Position numbers and translations under genes: made by a program. The notes beneath the pieces were generated by a model, which worked only from the letters and a program-made list of their open reading frames with translations, had not been told where the DNA came from and did no database searches. From contig NZ_JAEUAO010000002.1 of the NCBI RefSeq assembly GCF_019511375.1, positions 496,001 to 560,000 of the forward strand: a stretch of DNA of 64,000 nt. The letters are read 5' to 3'. Position 1 is the stretch's first letter, and the number at the start of each line of letters is the position of its first letter. The DNA is from Rhizobium herbae. Lineage in GTDB: Bacteria > Pseudomonadota > Alphaproteobacteria > Rhizobiales > Rhizobiaceae. Positions 33,598-42,037 of this stretch are shown piece by piece.

Positions 33598-34476
33598 ATG
33601 ACGGCTTATGGTTCGCAGGAGATGTCGGCCAATCTGATGCGCGTGCTGATGCGTCGGCCGGGTGCGAGCCTTGCTTCTGCCGATCCGGTCAAGTGGCACT
33701 ATGGTCCGACCTTCGATGGCGAGAAGGCGGTGCGCCAGTATCATGAATTCGCAAGCCTGGTGGAAAAGTCCGGTGCTGAAATCCTCTGGCTGGAGGACAA
33801 GGGAGACGGTCTAGCCGACGCGATGTTCACCCATGATCCGTCGCTGATGTCGGATCATGGCGCCGTCCTGCTGCGCATGGGCAAGCCGTTGCGTGAAAAG
33901 GAAACGGCGCTTCACGAGGCAGCCTACAAGAAGGCCGGCATTCCGATCCTCGGCCGCATCGAATCTCCCGGCACGGTCGAAGGCGGTGATTGCATCTGGC
34001 TCGATGCCGAGACGCTGATCGTCGGCCGCGGCGTGCGCACCAACGAGGAGGGCATTGCCCAACTCTCGCAAATGCTCGAGCCGCACGGCATTACCGTTCT
34101 CGGCTACGACCTGCCGCTCTGGCACGGGGAGGAAGCCTGCCTGCATCTGATGTCGGTGATGAGCCCGCTGTCGCGCGACCTGGCACTGGTCTTTGCGCCG
34201 CTGCTGCCGGCATCCTTCTACCAGTTGCTGAAGGAATGGGGCATCACCCTGATCGAGGCGCCGGCCGACGAATTCCATGCCAGCAACGGCCTCAGCCTCA
34301 ACGTGCTGCCGGTCCGGCCAAACGAGGTGATCATGGTTGCGGGCTTCCCCAAGACCAAGGCGGCGATGGAAGCCGCCGGCTGCAGGGTCGAGACCTTCGA
34401 GGCCGACGCGCTCTGCATCGCCTGCGAGGGCGGCCCGACCTGCCTGACAAGGCCGGTTCTCAGGCGGGCTGCATGA
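33598..34476 (+). CDS. Dimethylarginine dimethylaminohydrolase-like enzyme
   Basis: The 292-residue protein belongs to the guanidino-modifying (arginine deiminase) superfamily. Seen: FTHDPSLMSDHGAVLLRMGK, the acidic/glycine motif GTVEGGDCIWLD, the catalytic His in CLHLMSVMSPL (near 183) and the C-terminal nucleophile Cys282 in CEGGPTCLTRPV. It would release dimethylamine, methylamine or ammonia from an arginine derivative to give citrulline or a ureido product. AGAGGAG precedes the ATG. It is coupled to the TetR gene by ATGA. Confidence 0.85.
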   Translation: MTAYGSQEMSANLMRVLMRRPGASLASADPVKWHYGPTFDGEKAVRQYHEFASLVEKSGAEILWLEDKGDGLADAMFTHDPSLMSDHGAVLLRMGKPLREKETALHEAAYKKAGIPILGRIESPGTVEGGDCIWLDAETLIVGRGVRTNEEGIAQLSQMLEPHGITVLGYDLPLWHGEEACLHLMSVMSPLSRDLALVFAPLLPASFYQLLKEWGITLIEAPADEFHASNGLSLNVLPVRPNEVIMVAGFPKTKAAMEAAGCRVETFEADALCIACEGGPTCLTRPVLRRAA

Positions 34477-35138
34477 ACCGCCGGACGTTCCATCGCGCGC
34501 CGGAGGGAGAGCGCCGGCAGGAACTGATCCGGGCAACGCTCGATACGATTGCCGCGCTTGGCCTGAAAGCCGCGACCGTGCGTGCGATCGCCATTCGGGC
34601 AGGCGTGACGGCGGGACTGGTCCGCCACTATTTTGCTTCGAAGGATCAGATGGTGGCCGAGGCCTATCGCTTCATGCTGACGACGTTCGCGGCCAAGGCG
34701 GCGGACATTGCCGGTGATCCGCGAATGCGGCTGAGAAAGTTCATCACGCTCAATCTCACCGCCCCGGTCGCCGACAGCCACAGTCTGTCGCTTTGGGCGT
34801 CCTTCATCAGCCAGGTGCGGGTGGATCCGGAACTCGCCGCGATCCACCGCGACGGCTATCTCGGCTTTCGCAACGACCTGCAGGGGCTGATCCGCGATTT
34901 CCTCGAAGCGGAGGGCCGGCCAGCCGGTGAAGCGGACTGCCGCCGCCATGCGATTGCCATCAACGGCATGATAGACGGGCTGTGGCTGGAGGGATGCCTT
35001 GCGGGAGAACTCTTCGAGGAGGCGGAACTGGTGGCAATCGCGCTGTCGTCGATCGAGGCGCTGCTCGGCCTGCCTATCGGCCCGGACGACGAAGCAAATA
35101 CCGTGCCGGAACGGGCCGGCGACGCGACAACAGCTTGA
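34473..35138 (+). CDS. TetR-family regulator (BetI-like)
   Basis: The 221-residue regulator has an N-terminal helix-turn-helix (LIRATLDTIAALGLKAATVR, AIAIRAGVTAGLVRHYFASK) at about residues 18-60. The C-terminal ligand domain is of the BetI type (LWASFISQVRVDPELAAIH). It starts inside the end of the dimethylargininase-like gene (ATGA) and is followed 19 bases on by the aminotransferase, so it probably autoregulates the operon. The ligand may be arginine, its keto acid or a methylarginine (inference). Confidence 0.9.
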   Translation: MNRRTFHRAPEGERRQELIRATLDTIAALGLKAATVRAIAIRAGVTAGLVRHYFASKDQMVAEAYRFMLTTFAAKAADIAGDPRMRLRKFITLNLTAPVADSHSLSLWASFISQVRVDPELAAIHRDGYLGFRNDLQGLIRDFLEAEGRPAGEADCRRHAIAINGMIDGLWLEGCLAGELFEEAELVAIALSSIEALLGLPIGPDDEANTVPERAGDATTA

Positions 35139-35157
35139 TTTAGGGCAGGAGAAAGCC

Positions 35158-36348
35158 ATGCGTTACTCATCGATCACCGACCGCCTGGCCGATCTGGGCT
35201 CGGAGAAATGGGCGCTGCACATCCACGCACGGCAGATGCAGGCTAGCGGAACGGATATCATTCAGCTGACCATCGGCGAGCCTGACATGCCGCCGGATGC
35301 ATCGTTGCTTGCCGAGGCGCAGCGGGCGATGAATGCGGGACGCTATCGCTATTCCAACGGTCGCGGCGAGCCATCGGTGGTTAGCGCGTTGGCGGCACGC
35401 TACGCCAGGCGGCGCCCGGACGTGACGGCGGAAAACGTGCTGTGCTTTCCCGGTACGCAGACGGCGCTGTTTGCCGTGATGCTCGGCCTCGTCGAAGCGG
35501 GTGACGGCGTGCTGGTCGGCGATCCGCTCTATGCGACCTATGACGGCGTTATCCAGTCGACCGGGGCGCACCGCGTTACGGTGCCGCTGAAGCCCGAGCA
35601 CGGTTTCCACATGCAGGCGGCGGATCTCGAAAAGGCGGTGACCCCGACCTGCCGGGTGCTTCTGCTGAACACCCCCCACAACCCGACGGGCGCGGTGCTG
35701 ACGGTTGAGGAGATCGCAGCCATTGGCGACGTCTGCCGCAGGCACGACCTCTGGATCGTCTGCGACGAGGTCTATGAGGAATTGATCCTCAACGGCACGT
35801 TTGCCTCGCCCTTCGACAATCCGGACCTTGCCGAACGGACGATCGTCGTTTCGTCGATTTCCAAATCGCACGCCGCGCCGGGCTTCCGCAGCGGCTGGGC
35901 GATCGGCCCGGCGGACTTCGCCAATCGGCTGCTGCCGGTGTCCGAAACCATGTTGTTCGGCGTCCAGCCCTTCATTGCCGACATGACGGCCTATGCGCTG
36001 ACCCACGAGATCGGCACGGCTGCCGCCATGCGTACCGCCTACAAGGCGCGGGCCGACCGGATCGTGCAGGGACTTCAGAACGCTCCCGGGATCGTGCCGC
36101 TGCCACCGCAAGCCGGCATGTTCATCCTCGTCGATGTGGCCGGCACCGGCCTGACGGGTGACGCCTTCGCCTGGAGGCTGCTGGAGGAAGAGCATGTGGC
36201 GGTCATGCCGGGAGCTTCCTTCGGCAAGGAGGCAACATACTTCATCCGGGTCAGCCTGACGGTACCCGATACCGCGATCGATGAAGCCTGCGGGCGCATC
36301 ACAAGGCTGGCGATCCGCCTTCTTTCACCCAGGGAGCGCCGCGCGTGA
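35158..36348 (+). CDS. aruH: Class I aminotransferase, probable arginine:pyruvate transaminase (AruH-like)
   Basis: The 396-residue PLP aminotransferase has IIQLTIGEPDMPPDASLL, the FPGTQTALFAVM anchor region, NTPHNPTGAVLT, VCDEVYEELI, the Schiff-base lysine in VVSSISKSHAAPGFRSGW and a C-terminal arginine in TYFIRVSL. Its stop overlaps the GTG start of the TPP-dependent decarboxylase. That pairing is the reason for the AruH call: AruH makes 2-ketoarginine, which AruI decarboxylates. AGGAGAAAG precedes ATG 35158. Family is certain; substrate is inferred. Confidence 0.75.
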   Translation: MRYSSITDRLADLGSEKWALHIHARQMQASGTDIIQLTIGEPDMPPDASLLAEAQRAMNAGRYRYSNGRGEPSVVSALAARYARRRPDVTAENVLCFPGTQTALFAVMLGLVEAGDGVLVGDPLYATYDGVIQSTGAHRVTVPLKPEHGFHMQAADLEKAVTPTCRVLLLNTPHNPTGAVLTVEEIAAIGDVCRRHDLWIVCDEVYEELILNGTFASPFDNPDLAERTIVVSSISKSHAAPGFRSGWAIGPADFANRLLPVSETMLFGVQPFIADMTAYALTHEIGTAAAMRTAYKARADRIVQGLQNAPGIVPLPPQAGMFILVDVAGTGLTGDAFAWRLLEEEHVAVMPGASFGKEATYFIRVSLTVPDTAIDEACGRITRLAIRLLSPRERRA

Positions 36349-37955
36349 TCGAAACGATGAAGACTGTCGGCGAGGTGCTGGTCGATCTGCTCGAAGCCAA
36401 TGGGGTCGAAGTCGTCTTCGGCATTCCGGGCGTGCATACCGTCGAGCTCTATCGCGGCCTTGCCGCCTCGAAGATCCGCCACGTGACGCCGCGCCACGAG
36501 CAGGGTGCGGGCTTCATGGCCGACGGTTATGCGCGCGTCAGCGGCAAGCCGGGCGTTGCCCTGGTCATCACCGGACCGGGGCTCACCAACACCATCACGG
36601 CGATGGCGCAGGCGCGACAGGATTCCATTCCGATGCTCGTGATCTCCGGTGTCAACCGGCGGGATTCGCTCGGCCATGGCCGCGGCCTGCTGCACGAGTT
36701 GCCGGACCAGCACGGCATGATCAAGACGCTGGCGCTCTATTCGCAGACGCTGCTCAATCCGCCTGATCTCGCTTCCGTCGTCGAGCGCGCCTTTGCCATC
36801 CTGACTTCAGGCCGCCCGGGGCCGGTGCATATCGAAATCCCGACCGACGTGATGAGCGCTTCGATTGCGATCCCTGCTCTGCGCAAGGCGACAGCCACTC
36901 GGCCGCGGGCCGATGCCGAGACCCTGCAGAAGGCGGCCATCCTGTGTGGCGATGCGCAGCGCCCTGTCATCATCTGCGGTGGTGGTGCGATCACGGCGGA
37001 GGCGGAGATAAGGGAACTGGCTGAACGCATTGGCGCGCCGGTGGTCATGACCGTCAATGCGCGCGGCATGCTGGCGAGTCATCCGCTGCGGGTGCCGGCG
37101 AGCCCGAGCCTGAAGGCCGTGCGGTCGCTGATTTCCGACTCGGATCTGGTGATCGCGCTCGGCACCGAAATGGGCCAGACCGACTACGACATGTATGCCG
37201 ATGGTGGCTTTCCGATCCTCGGCAATCTGATCCGGACCGATATCGACGCCGCCCAGCTGGCGCGGGGCCCGCATGCGGCGCTGTCGATCCTGTCGGGTGC
37301 CAAGGCTGCGACGGCCGGCATGCTGGTGTTCCTGACGGCGAAGCCTGCCGTCAAGGGCAAGGAGCGGGCGGCGGCGACACGCAAGGCGGCGCTGGCCGAA
37401 CTGACGGCGAAGATGCGCACGGAGATCGCCGTCATCGATGCCATCTACCACGCCCTGCCGGACTGCACGATCGTCGGCGATTCGACCCAGGCCGTCTATG
37501 CCGGCAATCTCTATTGCGATGCGCCGCGCGCCAAATCCTGGTTCAACTCGGCGACCGGCTTCGGTGCGCTCGGCTATGCGCCGCCAGCATCTGTTGGTGC
37601 TGCCGTGGCTGATCCGGGAAAACCCGTCGTCTGTCTCGTCGGTGACGGCGGCATCCAGTTTTCGCTGGCCGAACTCGGTTCGGCGGCGGATGCCGGTGCC
37701 GATGTGATCTTCCTCGTCTGGAACAATGACGGCTATCAGGAGATCGAAAGCTACATGGTCGGGGCCGGGATCACGCCCGAGGGCGTCAGGCCCTCGGCGC
37801 CGGATTTCCTGCTTGCGGCCGGGGCCTATGGCGTGCCGGCCGTGCGGCTTTCCAAGGTCGGCGATCTTGCCGCAGCGCTGGTCGAGGCACGCAAATGCGG
37901 CGGTCCGTCGTTGATCGAAATTCATCAGACGCGAACGGCGGGTGTGACGGCGTGA
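36345..37955 (+). CDS. aruI: TPP-dependent decarboxylase, probable 2-ketoarginine decarboxylase (AruI-like)
   Basis: The 536-residue acetolactate-synthase-like enzyme has the catalytic Glu in TPRHEQGAGFMADGYARV, the middle domain IICGGGAI, and the C-terminal TPP motif GDGGIQFSLAELGSA … WNNDGYQEIE. It would decarboxylate 5-guanidino-2-oxopentanoate to 4-guanidinobutyraldehyde. The GTG at 36345 forms a GTGA overlap with the aminotransferase stop and has AGGGAG eight bases upstream, so I prefer it to ATG 36357. A biosynthetic acetolactate synthase role is less likely, as no small subunit is nearby. Confidence 0.78.
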   Translation: MIETMKTVGEVLVDLLEANGVEVVFGIPGVHTVELYRGLAASKIRHVTPRHEQGAGFMADGYARVSGKPGVALVITGPGLTNTITAMAQARQDSIPMLVISGVNRRDSLGHGRGLLHELPDQHGMIKTLALYSQTLLNPPDLASVVERAFAILTSGRPGPVHIEIPTDVMSASIAIPALRKATATRPRADAETLQKAAILCGDAQRPVIICGGGAITAEAEIRELAERIGAPVVMTVNARGMLASHPLRVPASPSLKAVRSLISDSDLVIALGTEMGQTDYDMYADGGFPILGNLIRTDIDAAQLARGPHAALSILSGAKAATAGMLVFLTAKPAVKGKERAAATRKAALAELTAKMRTEIAVIDAIYHALPDCTIVGDSTQAVYAGNLYCDAPRAKSWFNSATGFGALGYAPPASVGAAVADPGKPVVCLVGDGGIQFSLAELGSAADAGADVIFLVWNNDGYQEIESYMVGAGITPEGVRPSAPDFLLAAGAYGVPAVRLSKVGDLAAALVEARKCGGPSLIEIHQTRTAGVTA

Positions 37956-37997
37956 GGATGTTCAATCGCGGTACCGGGTGGTAAGATTTGACTTTGG

Positions 37998-38015
37998 CCA
38001 CGTCTGGTGGTTTTT
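37998..38015 (+). terminator. Weak possible terminator after the aruI-like gene
   Basis: CCAC pairs with GTGG around a five-base loop and is followed by five T. The stem is short, so efficiency would be low. It lies 43 bases after the decarboxylase stop. Confidence 0.3.
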
Positions 38016-38088
38016 AAGCCCGCTTGTGCGCTGAATCGGCGCGCAGTCCGGCGATTTGCAGTGAAAACTGCCGCCAACGGGAAGGACG

Positions 38089-38517
38089 ATGTCCTTGATG
38101 GACACCAACGGCAACAGGATCGATCGCAGCCAGGCAGGCAAGCTTTTTGCCGTGCTCTGGATTCTGGCGGCCGCACTTGCCATGCAGTTCGTCGCCTCGG
38201 CACAGATCTTCTCGTCACGCTTTTCCGCGCAGCAGAGCGCCGGCAATTTCTCGGTTCCGGAAAGCGGCACGTCCGACACGACACTGTCGCGGCAGGTGGT
38301 ACGTGCCTTTCCTGTCGCCGATCTTCGGTTCGTGGCGGATCGATCGGACGGCAAAGCGTCCCCCGGCGGGCCCGGGCCGTTTGTCTTGCCGGCTCCGGCC
38401 TTCGTTTCAGCCGCCGCTTACGGCAGCATGCCCGTCATCGCTCTTGCCGGCGCGGCGACACCAGGGACGCAGGGGCTCGCGACCCGCGTTCGCGGTCCCC
38501 CGGCGCTCAGCGCCTGA
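38089..38517 (+). CDS. Hypothetical single-span membrane or exported protein
   Basis: The 142-residue protein has one hydrophobic segment near residues 18-38 (LFAVLWILAAALAMQFVASA), followed by a Ser/Gly/Pro-rich tail (GKASPGGPGPFVLPAPAF). No domain is recognised. GGGAAGGACG precedes the ATG. It is on its own between the decarboxylase gene and secDF and its 3' end is about 105 bases before secDF. It could be a poorly conserved lineage gene; the proline- and alanine-rich composition means chance coding cannot be fully excluded. Confidence 0.5.
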   Translation: MSLMDTNGNRIDRSQAGKLFAVLWILAAALAMQFVASAQIFSSRFSAQQSAGNFSVPESGTSDTTLSRQVVRAFPVADLRFVADRSDGKASPGGPGPFVLPAPAFVSAAAYGSMPVIALAGAATPGTQGLATRVRGPPALSA

Positions 38518-38623
38518 TTGCTGCCCTGGCGGGCAGTTTGCGCGTCAGCGCGTCTTTCTTTTTATTCGTCACCCTGTTGTCCCGGGCCTCGCCGGAGGAC
38601 GCGGGCTATAATGGAAACTCAAC

Positions 38624-41155
38624 ATGCGCACTTCGAAATGGGCCGTCCTGGCCTATGTCGCGATTATCCTCTTCGGGATACTTGCGGCGCTTCCAAACGT
38701 TTTGCCGGTGGCTGTGCAACAGCAATATGCCGCCTTCCTGCCGGTCAACCCGGTTACGCTCGGCCTTGACCTGAAGGGCGGCTCGCATCTGGTTCTCGAA
38801 GTCGATGCGGCCGGCCTGCGCAAGGCGCGGCTGAACACGCTGCTCGACGATATCCGCGGCGCGCTTCGCGCCGAGCGGGTGCCGACCTCTTCGGCTCGCA
38901 TCGCCGGCGACTCGATCGCCGTCAAGATCGCCGATCAGGCGGATCGCGACAAAGTTCTGCCGAAGATCCAGGAACTGGCTATACCGGTCGGCACTCTCGG
39001 CTTCGGCACGGGGAACTCCGATATCGAGGTCACGACGGCCGACGACACGATCACGGTGAAACTGACGGAGGCTGGTCTGAGCGAACGCATGACAGCGGCG
39101 GTCGACCAGAGCCTCGAGATTATCCGCCGCCGTGTAGACCAGGTCGGCGTCGCCGAACCTCTGATCCAGCGCGTCGGTTCCGACCGCATCCTCGTTCAGC
39201 TTCCCGGCCTGCAGGACCCGACCCGTCTGCGCCAGCTTCTCGGCTCGACCGCGCAGATGAGCTTCCATATGGTCGACACCTCGGTCGATCCGAACACCAC
39301 GACACCGCCGCGCGGCGTCGACATCCTGCCGGGCGCCAACGACGGCGCCAAATATGCGGTAGAAAGCCGCGTGGCGATTTCCGGCGAGCGCCTGGCCGAC
39401 GCCAAGGCCGGGTTCAACCAGCAGACCAACGAACCGATCGTTTCCTTCACCTTCGACAGCCAGGGTGCGCGGCAGTTCGCCGAAATCACCCGCGACAATG
39501 TCGGCCTGCCTTTCGCAATCGTGCTTGACGGCAAGGTCCTGACGGCGCCGCGCATCAACGAACCGATCCCGGGCGGCCAAGGCCAGATCAGCGGCAATTT
39601 CACTGCCCAGGAAGCAACCGTTCTCTCGGCTTTGTTGCGCTCCGGCGCCCTGCCGGCACCGCTCACGATCATCGAAGAACGCTCCGTCGGTCCGAACCTC
39701 GGCTCGGATTCGATCCGCATGGGCATCTATACCGGTCTGGCCGGCTTTGCCCTCGTCGTCTCCCTGATGGTCGTCCTTTACGGTGCCTGGGGGATGATCG
39801 CCAATATCGGTCTACTGCTGCACACGATCCTGACGATCGGCGTGCTCGGCATGCTCGGCTCGACACTGACGCTGCCCGGTATCGCCGGTATCATCCTCGG
39901 TATCGGTATGGCGGTTGACGCCAACATCCTGATCAACGCCCGTATCCGCGAAGAAACGGAAGGCGGGGCAGGGGCGATGAAGGCGCTCGATATTGGCTTC
40001 AACAAGGCCTACGCGACCATCATCGACAGTAACGTCACGACGCTTTCCGGTACCATCCTGCTCTTCATGTTCGGCACCGGCCCGGTTCGCGGCTTTGCCG
40101 TCACGATGATGCTCGGCATCGTCATCTCGATGTTCACGTCGGTGACCGTCGTTCGCCTGCTGATGCGCGAAGTCGTCGTGCGCCGGAAGATGAAAAAGCT
40201 CGAGATCCCGTCGCTGTTCGGCGGCGTGCCACATTTGCCGAAGATTTCCTTCATGAAGGGCCGCTACGTTGCCATCGGCATGTCGGCCTTCCTGTCGCTG
40301 AGCTCGGTCGTCCTGTTCTTCACGCCGGGCCTCAACTACGGCATCGACTTCTCCGGTGGTATTCAGGTGGAGACCACGTCGAAGAGCAAGCTGGAACTGG
40401 CAACCCTGCGCCATGAGCTCGAAGGGCTCAACATCGGCGAAGTGGCCCTGCAGGAATTCGGCCAGGGACAGTCGGTCCTGATCCGCGTCCAGCGCCAGCC
40501 GGGCGGCGAGCAGGAGCAGACGGTTGCCTTGAACAAGATCAAGGACACGGTAAGCAAGGTCGTGCCGGATGCGAGCTTCGAGCGCACCGAAGTGGTCGGC
40601 CCGACGATCTCGGCGGAACTCGCGCGCTCGGGCTTCCTTGCAGTCGCACTCGCGATGCTGGCGATCCTGTTCTACATCTGGTGGCGGTTCGAATGGCACT
40701 TTGCCGTCGGCGCCATCGCGGTGCTGCTTCTCGACATCACCAAGACGATCGGCTTTTTCGCGCTTACCGGGATTGACTTCAACCTGACAGCCATCGCCGC
40801 TCTTCTGACGATGATCGGCTATTCGGTGAATGACAAGGTGGTGGTCTACGACCGCATGCGTGAAAACCTGCGCAAGTACAAGTCGATGCCGTTCTCCGAG
40901 CTGATCGACATGTCGATCAACCAGGTGATCGCACGATGCATCTTCACCTCGATGGCGACGGCGCTGTCGCTGGTGCCGATGGCGATCTGGGGCGGCGACG
41001 CCGTCAAGAGCTTCGCCTGGCCGATGATCTTCGGCGTGATCGTTGCCACCACCTCGTCGATCTATATCGGCGGCCCGATCCTGCTCTTCCTCAGCCGCTG
41101 GTGGAAGGACCGCGAAGCGACGCGTTCGCCAGGGATCGAAACCGCGAAGAGTTGA
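38624..41155 (+). CDS. secDF: Fused protein translocase subunit SecDF
   Basis: The 843-residue membrane protein joins SecD and SecF, which use the proton gradient to pull exported proteins through SecYEG. The SecD part has VTLGLDLKGGSHLVLEVD near residue 50, a large periplasmic domain, and IILGIGMAVDANILINARI near 430. The SecF part begins at about 545 and has LNYGIDFSGGIQVE and MIGYSVNDKVVVYDRMREN. Twelve helices are expected. ATG 38624 follows GGAAA. A strong terminator follows. Confidence 0.97.
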   Translation: MRTSKWAVLAYVAIILFGILAALPNVLPVAVQQQYAAFLPVNPVTLGLDLKGGSHLVLEVDAAGLRKARLNTLLDDIRGALRAERVPTSSARIAGDSIAVKIADQADRDKVLPKIQELAIPVGTLGFGTGNSDIEVTTADDTITVKLTEAGLSERMTAAVDQSLEIIRRRVDQVGVAEPLIQRVGSDRILVQLPGLQDPTRLRQLLGSTAQMSFHMVDTSVDPNTTTPPRGVDILPGANDGAKYAVESRVAISGERLADAKAGFNQQTNEPIVSFTFDSQGARQFAEITRDNVGLPFAIVLDGKVLTAPRINEPIPGGQGQISGNFTAQEATVLSALLRSGALPAPLTIIEERSVGPNLGSDSIRMGIYTGLAGFALVVSLMVVLYGAWGMIANIGLLLHTILTIGVLGMLGSTLTLPGIAGIILGIGMAVDANILINARIREETEGGAGAMKALDIGFNKAYATIIDSNVTTLSGTILLFMFGTGPVRGFAVTMMLGIVISMFTSVTVVRLLMREVVVRRKMKKLEIPSLFGGVPHLPKISFMKGRYVAIGMSAFLSLSSVVLFFTPGLNYGIDFSGGIQVETTSKSKLELATLRHELEGLNIGEVALQEFGQGQSVLIRVQRQPGGEQEQTVALNKIKDTVSKVVPDASFERTEVVGPTISAELARSGFLAVALAMLAILFYIWWRFEWHFAVGAIAVLLLDITKTIGFFALTGIDFNLTAIAALLTMIGYSVNDKVVVYDRMRENLRKYKSMPFSELIDMSINQVIARCIFTSMATALSLVPMAIWGGDAVKSFAWPMIFGVIVATTSSIYIGGPILLFLSRWWKDREATRSPGIETAKS

Positions 41156-41176
41156 TCGCTTTCAATCAGAAAAATC

Positions 41177-41205
41177 AAAAGGGCGGCCCCGGCTGCCCTT
41201 TTTTT
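41177..41205 (+). terminator. Intrinsic terminator of secDF
   Basis: AAAAGGGCGGCC pairs with GGCTGCCCTTTT (one G-T wobble) and runs into seven T (41199-41205). It lies 22 bases after the secDF stop. Confidence 0.9.
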
Positions 41206-41352
41206 GTCCCACCGAGCACCTACATAGTCTTCACGAATGGACGAGAGGAGTGCTCCGACGTTAGATTTCCATCCTTCAGTGCTGCAGTTTTTGAACACAT
41301 TTTGCTGCATGCGACGGAGATTGCGAACGAAAGAGTATTATTTTCCGAAACT

Positions 41353-41393
41353 CACCAATGGTAATTGACTAAATTGGTGGTCTATTCTATTTT
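41353..41393 (+). promoter_or_regulatory. Promoter with flanking inverted repeat upstream of the 41483 leader
   Basis: TTGACT (41365-41370) and TATTTT (41388-41393) are 17 bases apart, in an AT-rich stretch after the secDF terminator. CACCAAT (41353-41359) and ATTGGTG (41373-41379) form a perfect seven-base dyad around the -35, an operator-like arrangement. Transcription would begin near 41400, giving a structured leader of about 80 bases before the small ORF. Confidence 0.55.
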
Positions 41394-41482
41394 GTGATCA
41401 TCCGCTGCCGGTTGAACCGAAGCGGTCGTCTGTAACTTGCCCCGGAAAAACGCCAACCGGGTCCTAGCCGAAGGAGAGAGCC

Positions 41483-41578
41483 ATGTTTGCTAATGCCCGC
41501 ATCGCCGTCTTCCACGGCACGCGTTCCTATTGTCGCGCAACGAAAGACCTTTGCATTCGCCCCTTCTGGCGAATGTGA
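41483..41578 (+). CDS. Candidate 31-residue leader peptide or small protein
   Basis: The frame encodes a 31-residue basic, cysteine-containing peptide beginning MFANARIAVFHG and ending IRPFWRM. It is supported mainly by a strong ribosome site AAGGAGAGAG eight bases upstream and by a promoter in the right place. Its last codons form half of a perfect hairpin (CATTCGCC … GGCGAATG, 41554-41575) that abuts the stop codon. It may be a leader peptide controlling the 76-residue gene 78 bases downstream, or a small protein. No family is recognised. Confidence 0.4.
   Translation: MFANARIAVFHGTRSYCRATKDLCIRPFWRM
41554..41575 (+). promoter_or_regulatory. Perfect hairpin at the end of the leader ORF
   Basis: CATTCGCC and GGCGAATG pair perfectly around the six-base loop CCTTCT. 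No T-run follows, so it is not a standard terminator. Two weaker dyads precede it in the same leader: CGGTT-G-AACCG at 41409-41419 and CCCGG…CCGGG at 41441-41461. Confidence 0.55.
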
Positions 41579-41655
41579 AATCAAGCAGTCCTTCTTTGAA
41601 TTTGTGCACGATTTTGAATGATCCGCGCCTGGGCGCGCGGAAGGAGCGTTATTCC

Positions 41656-41886
41656 ATGAACAAGCAGGTTATAGAATTCGGCGGAGAAGCCGTAGGTGTC
41701 GTCGTCCCGGACGCTGGCCGGCTGAAGTTCGTCGCCGTGAAGTACCATGTCTGGGATCTCGATTCGCGGCACTTCCGTTCGGCCGATGAGGCAAGGGCGG
41801 CGGTCCGCAGTCTAGTGGCCGCCCAGCGCGGGCGGCAGCCCGTATCACAGTCTTCCGGCATATCGGGCGCCTATGCCGTCGCCTGA
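41656..41886 (+). CDS. Small conserved-type hypothetical protein, 76 residues
   Basis: The 76-residue protein has a compact N-terminal half (VIEFGGEAVGVVVPDAGRLK, then FVAVKYHVWDLD), then a helix SADEARAAVRSLVAAQRG and a polar tail. The pattern is like short rhizobial proteins of unknown function. AAGGAGCG lies ten bases before ATG 41656. The in-frame extension upstream to 41530 has no ribosome site. It is probably on the same transcript as the leader ORF. Confidence 0.65.
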   Translation: MNKQVIEFGGEAVGVVVPDAGRLKFVAVKYHVWDLDSRHFRSADEARAAVRSLVAAQRGRQPVSQSSGISGAYAVA

Positions 41887-41913
41887 GCAATAAATCTGCG
41901 CGAAAATCGTAGA

Positions 41914-41943
41914 TTGGCCATCTTTTCACTAAATCGGTATATT
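41914..41943 (+). promoter_or_regulatory. Putative promoter of the Rrf2-type regulator
   Basis: TTGGCC (41914-41919) and TATATT (41938-41943) are 18 bases apart, about 95 bases before the regulator's ATG. Downstream, CAGGCAC (41994-42000) and GTGCCTG (42009-42015) form a perfect seven-base dyad in the leader, a possible operator or RNA hairpin. Confidence 0.45.
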
Positions 41944-42037
41944 GGCACGGCTTCTCATGTGGTATGCCGGGTTATGTGATGGCAATCAGCAAGCAGGCAC
42001 CAGTTTCAGTGCCTGTTTGTGAACAGAGCGAACTGCA

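Noticed and set aside
36807-37925. Minus-strand open frame of 372 codons opposite the aruI-like gene
   Set aside because: Arg/His-rich antisense translation; the plus-strand TPP enzyme explains the region.
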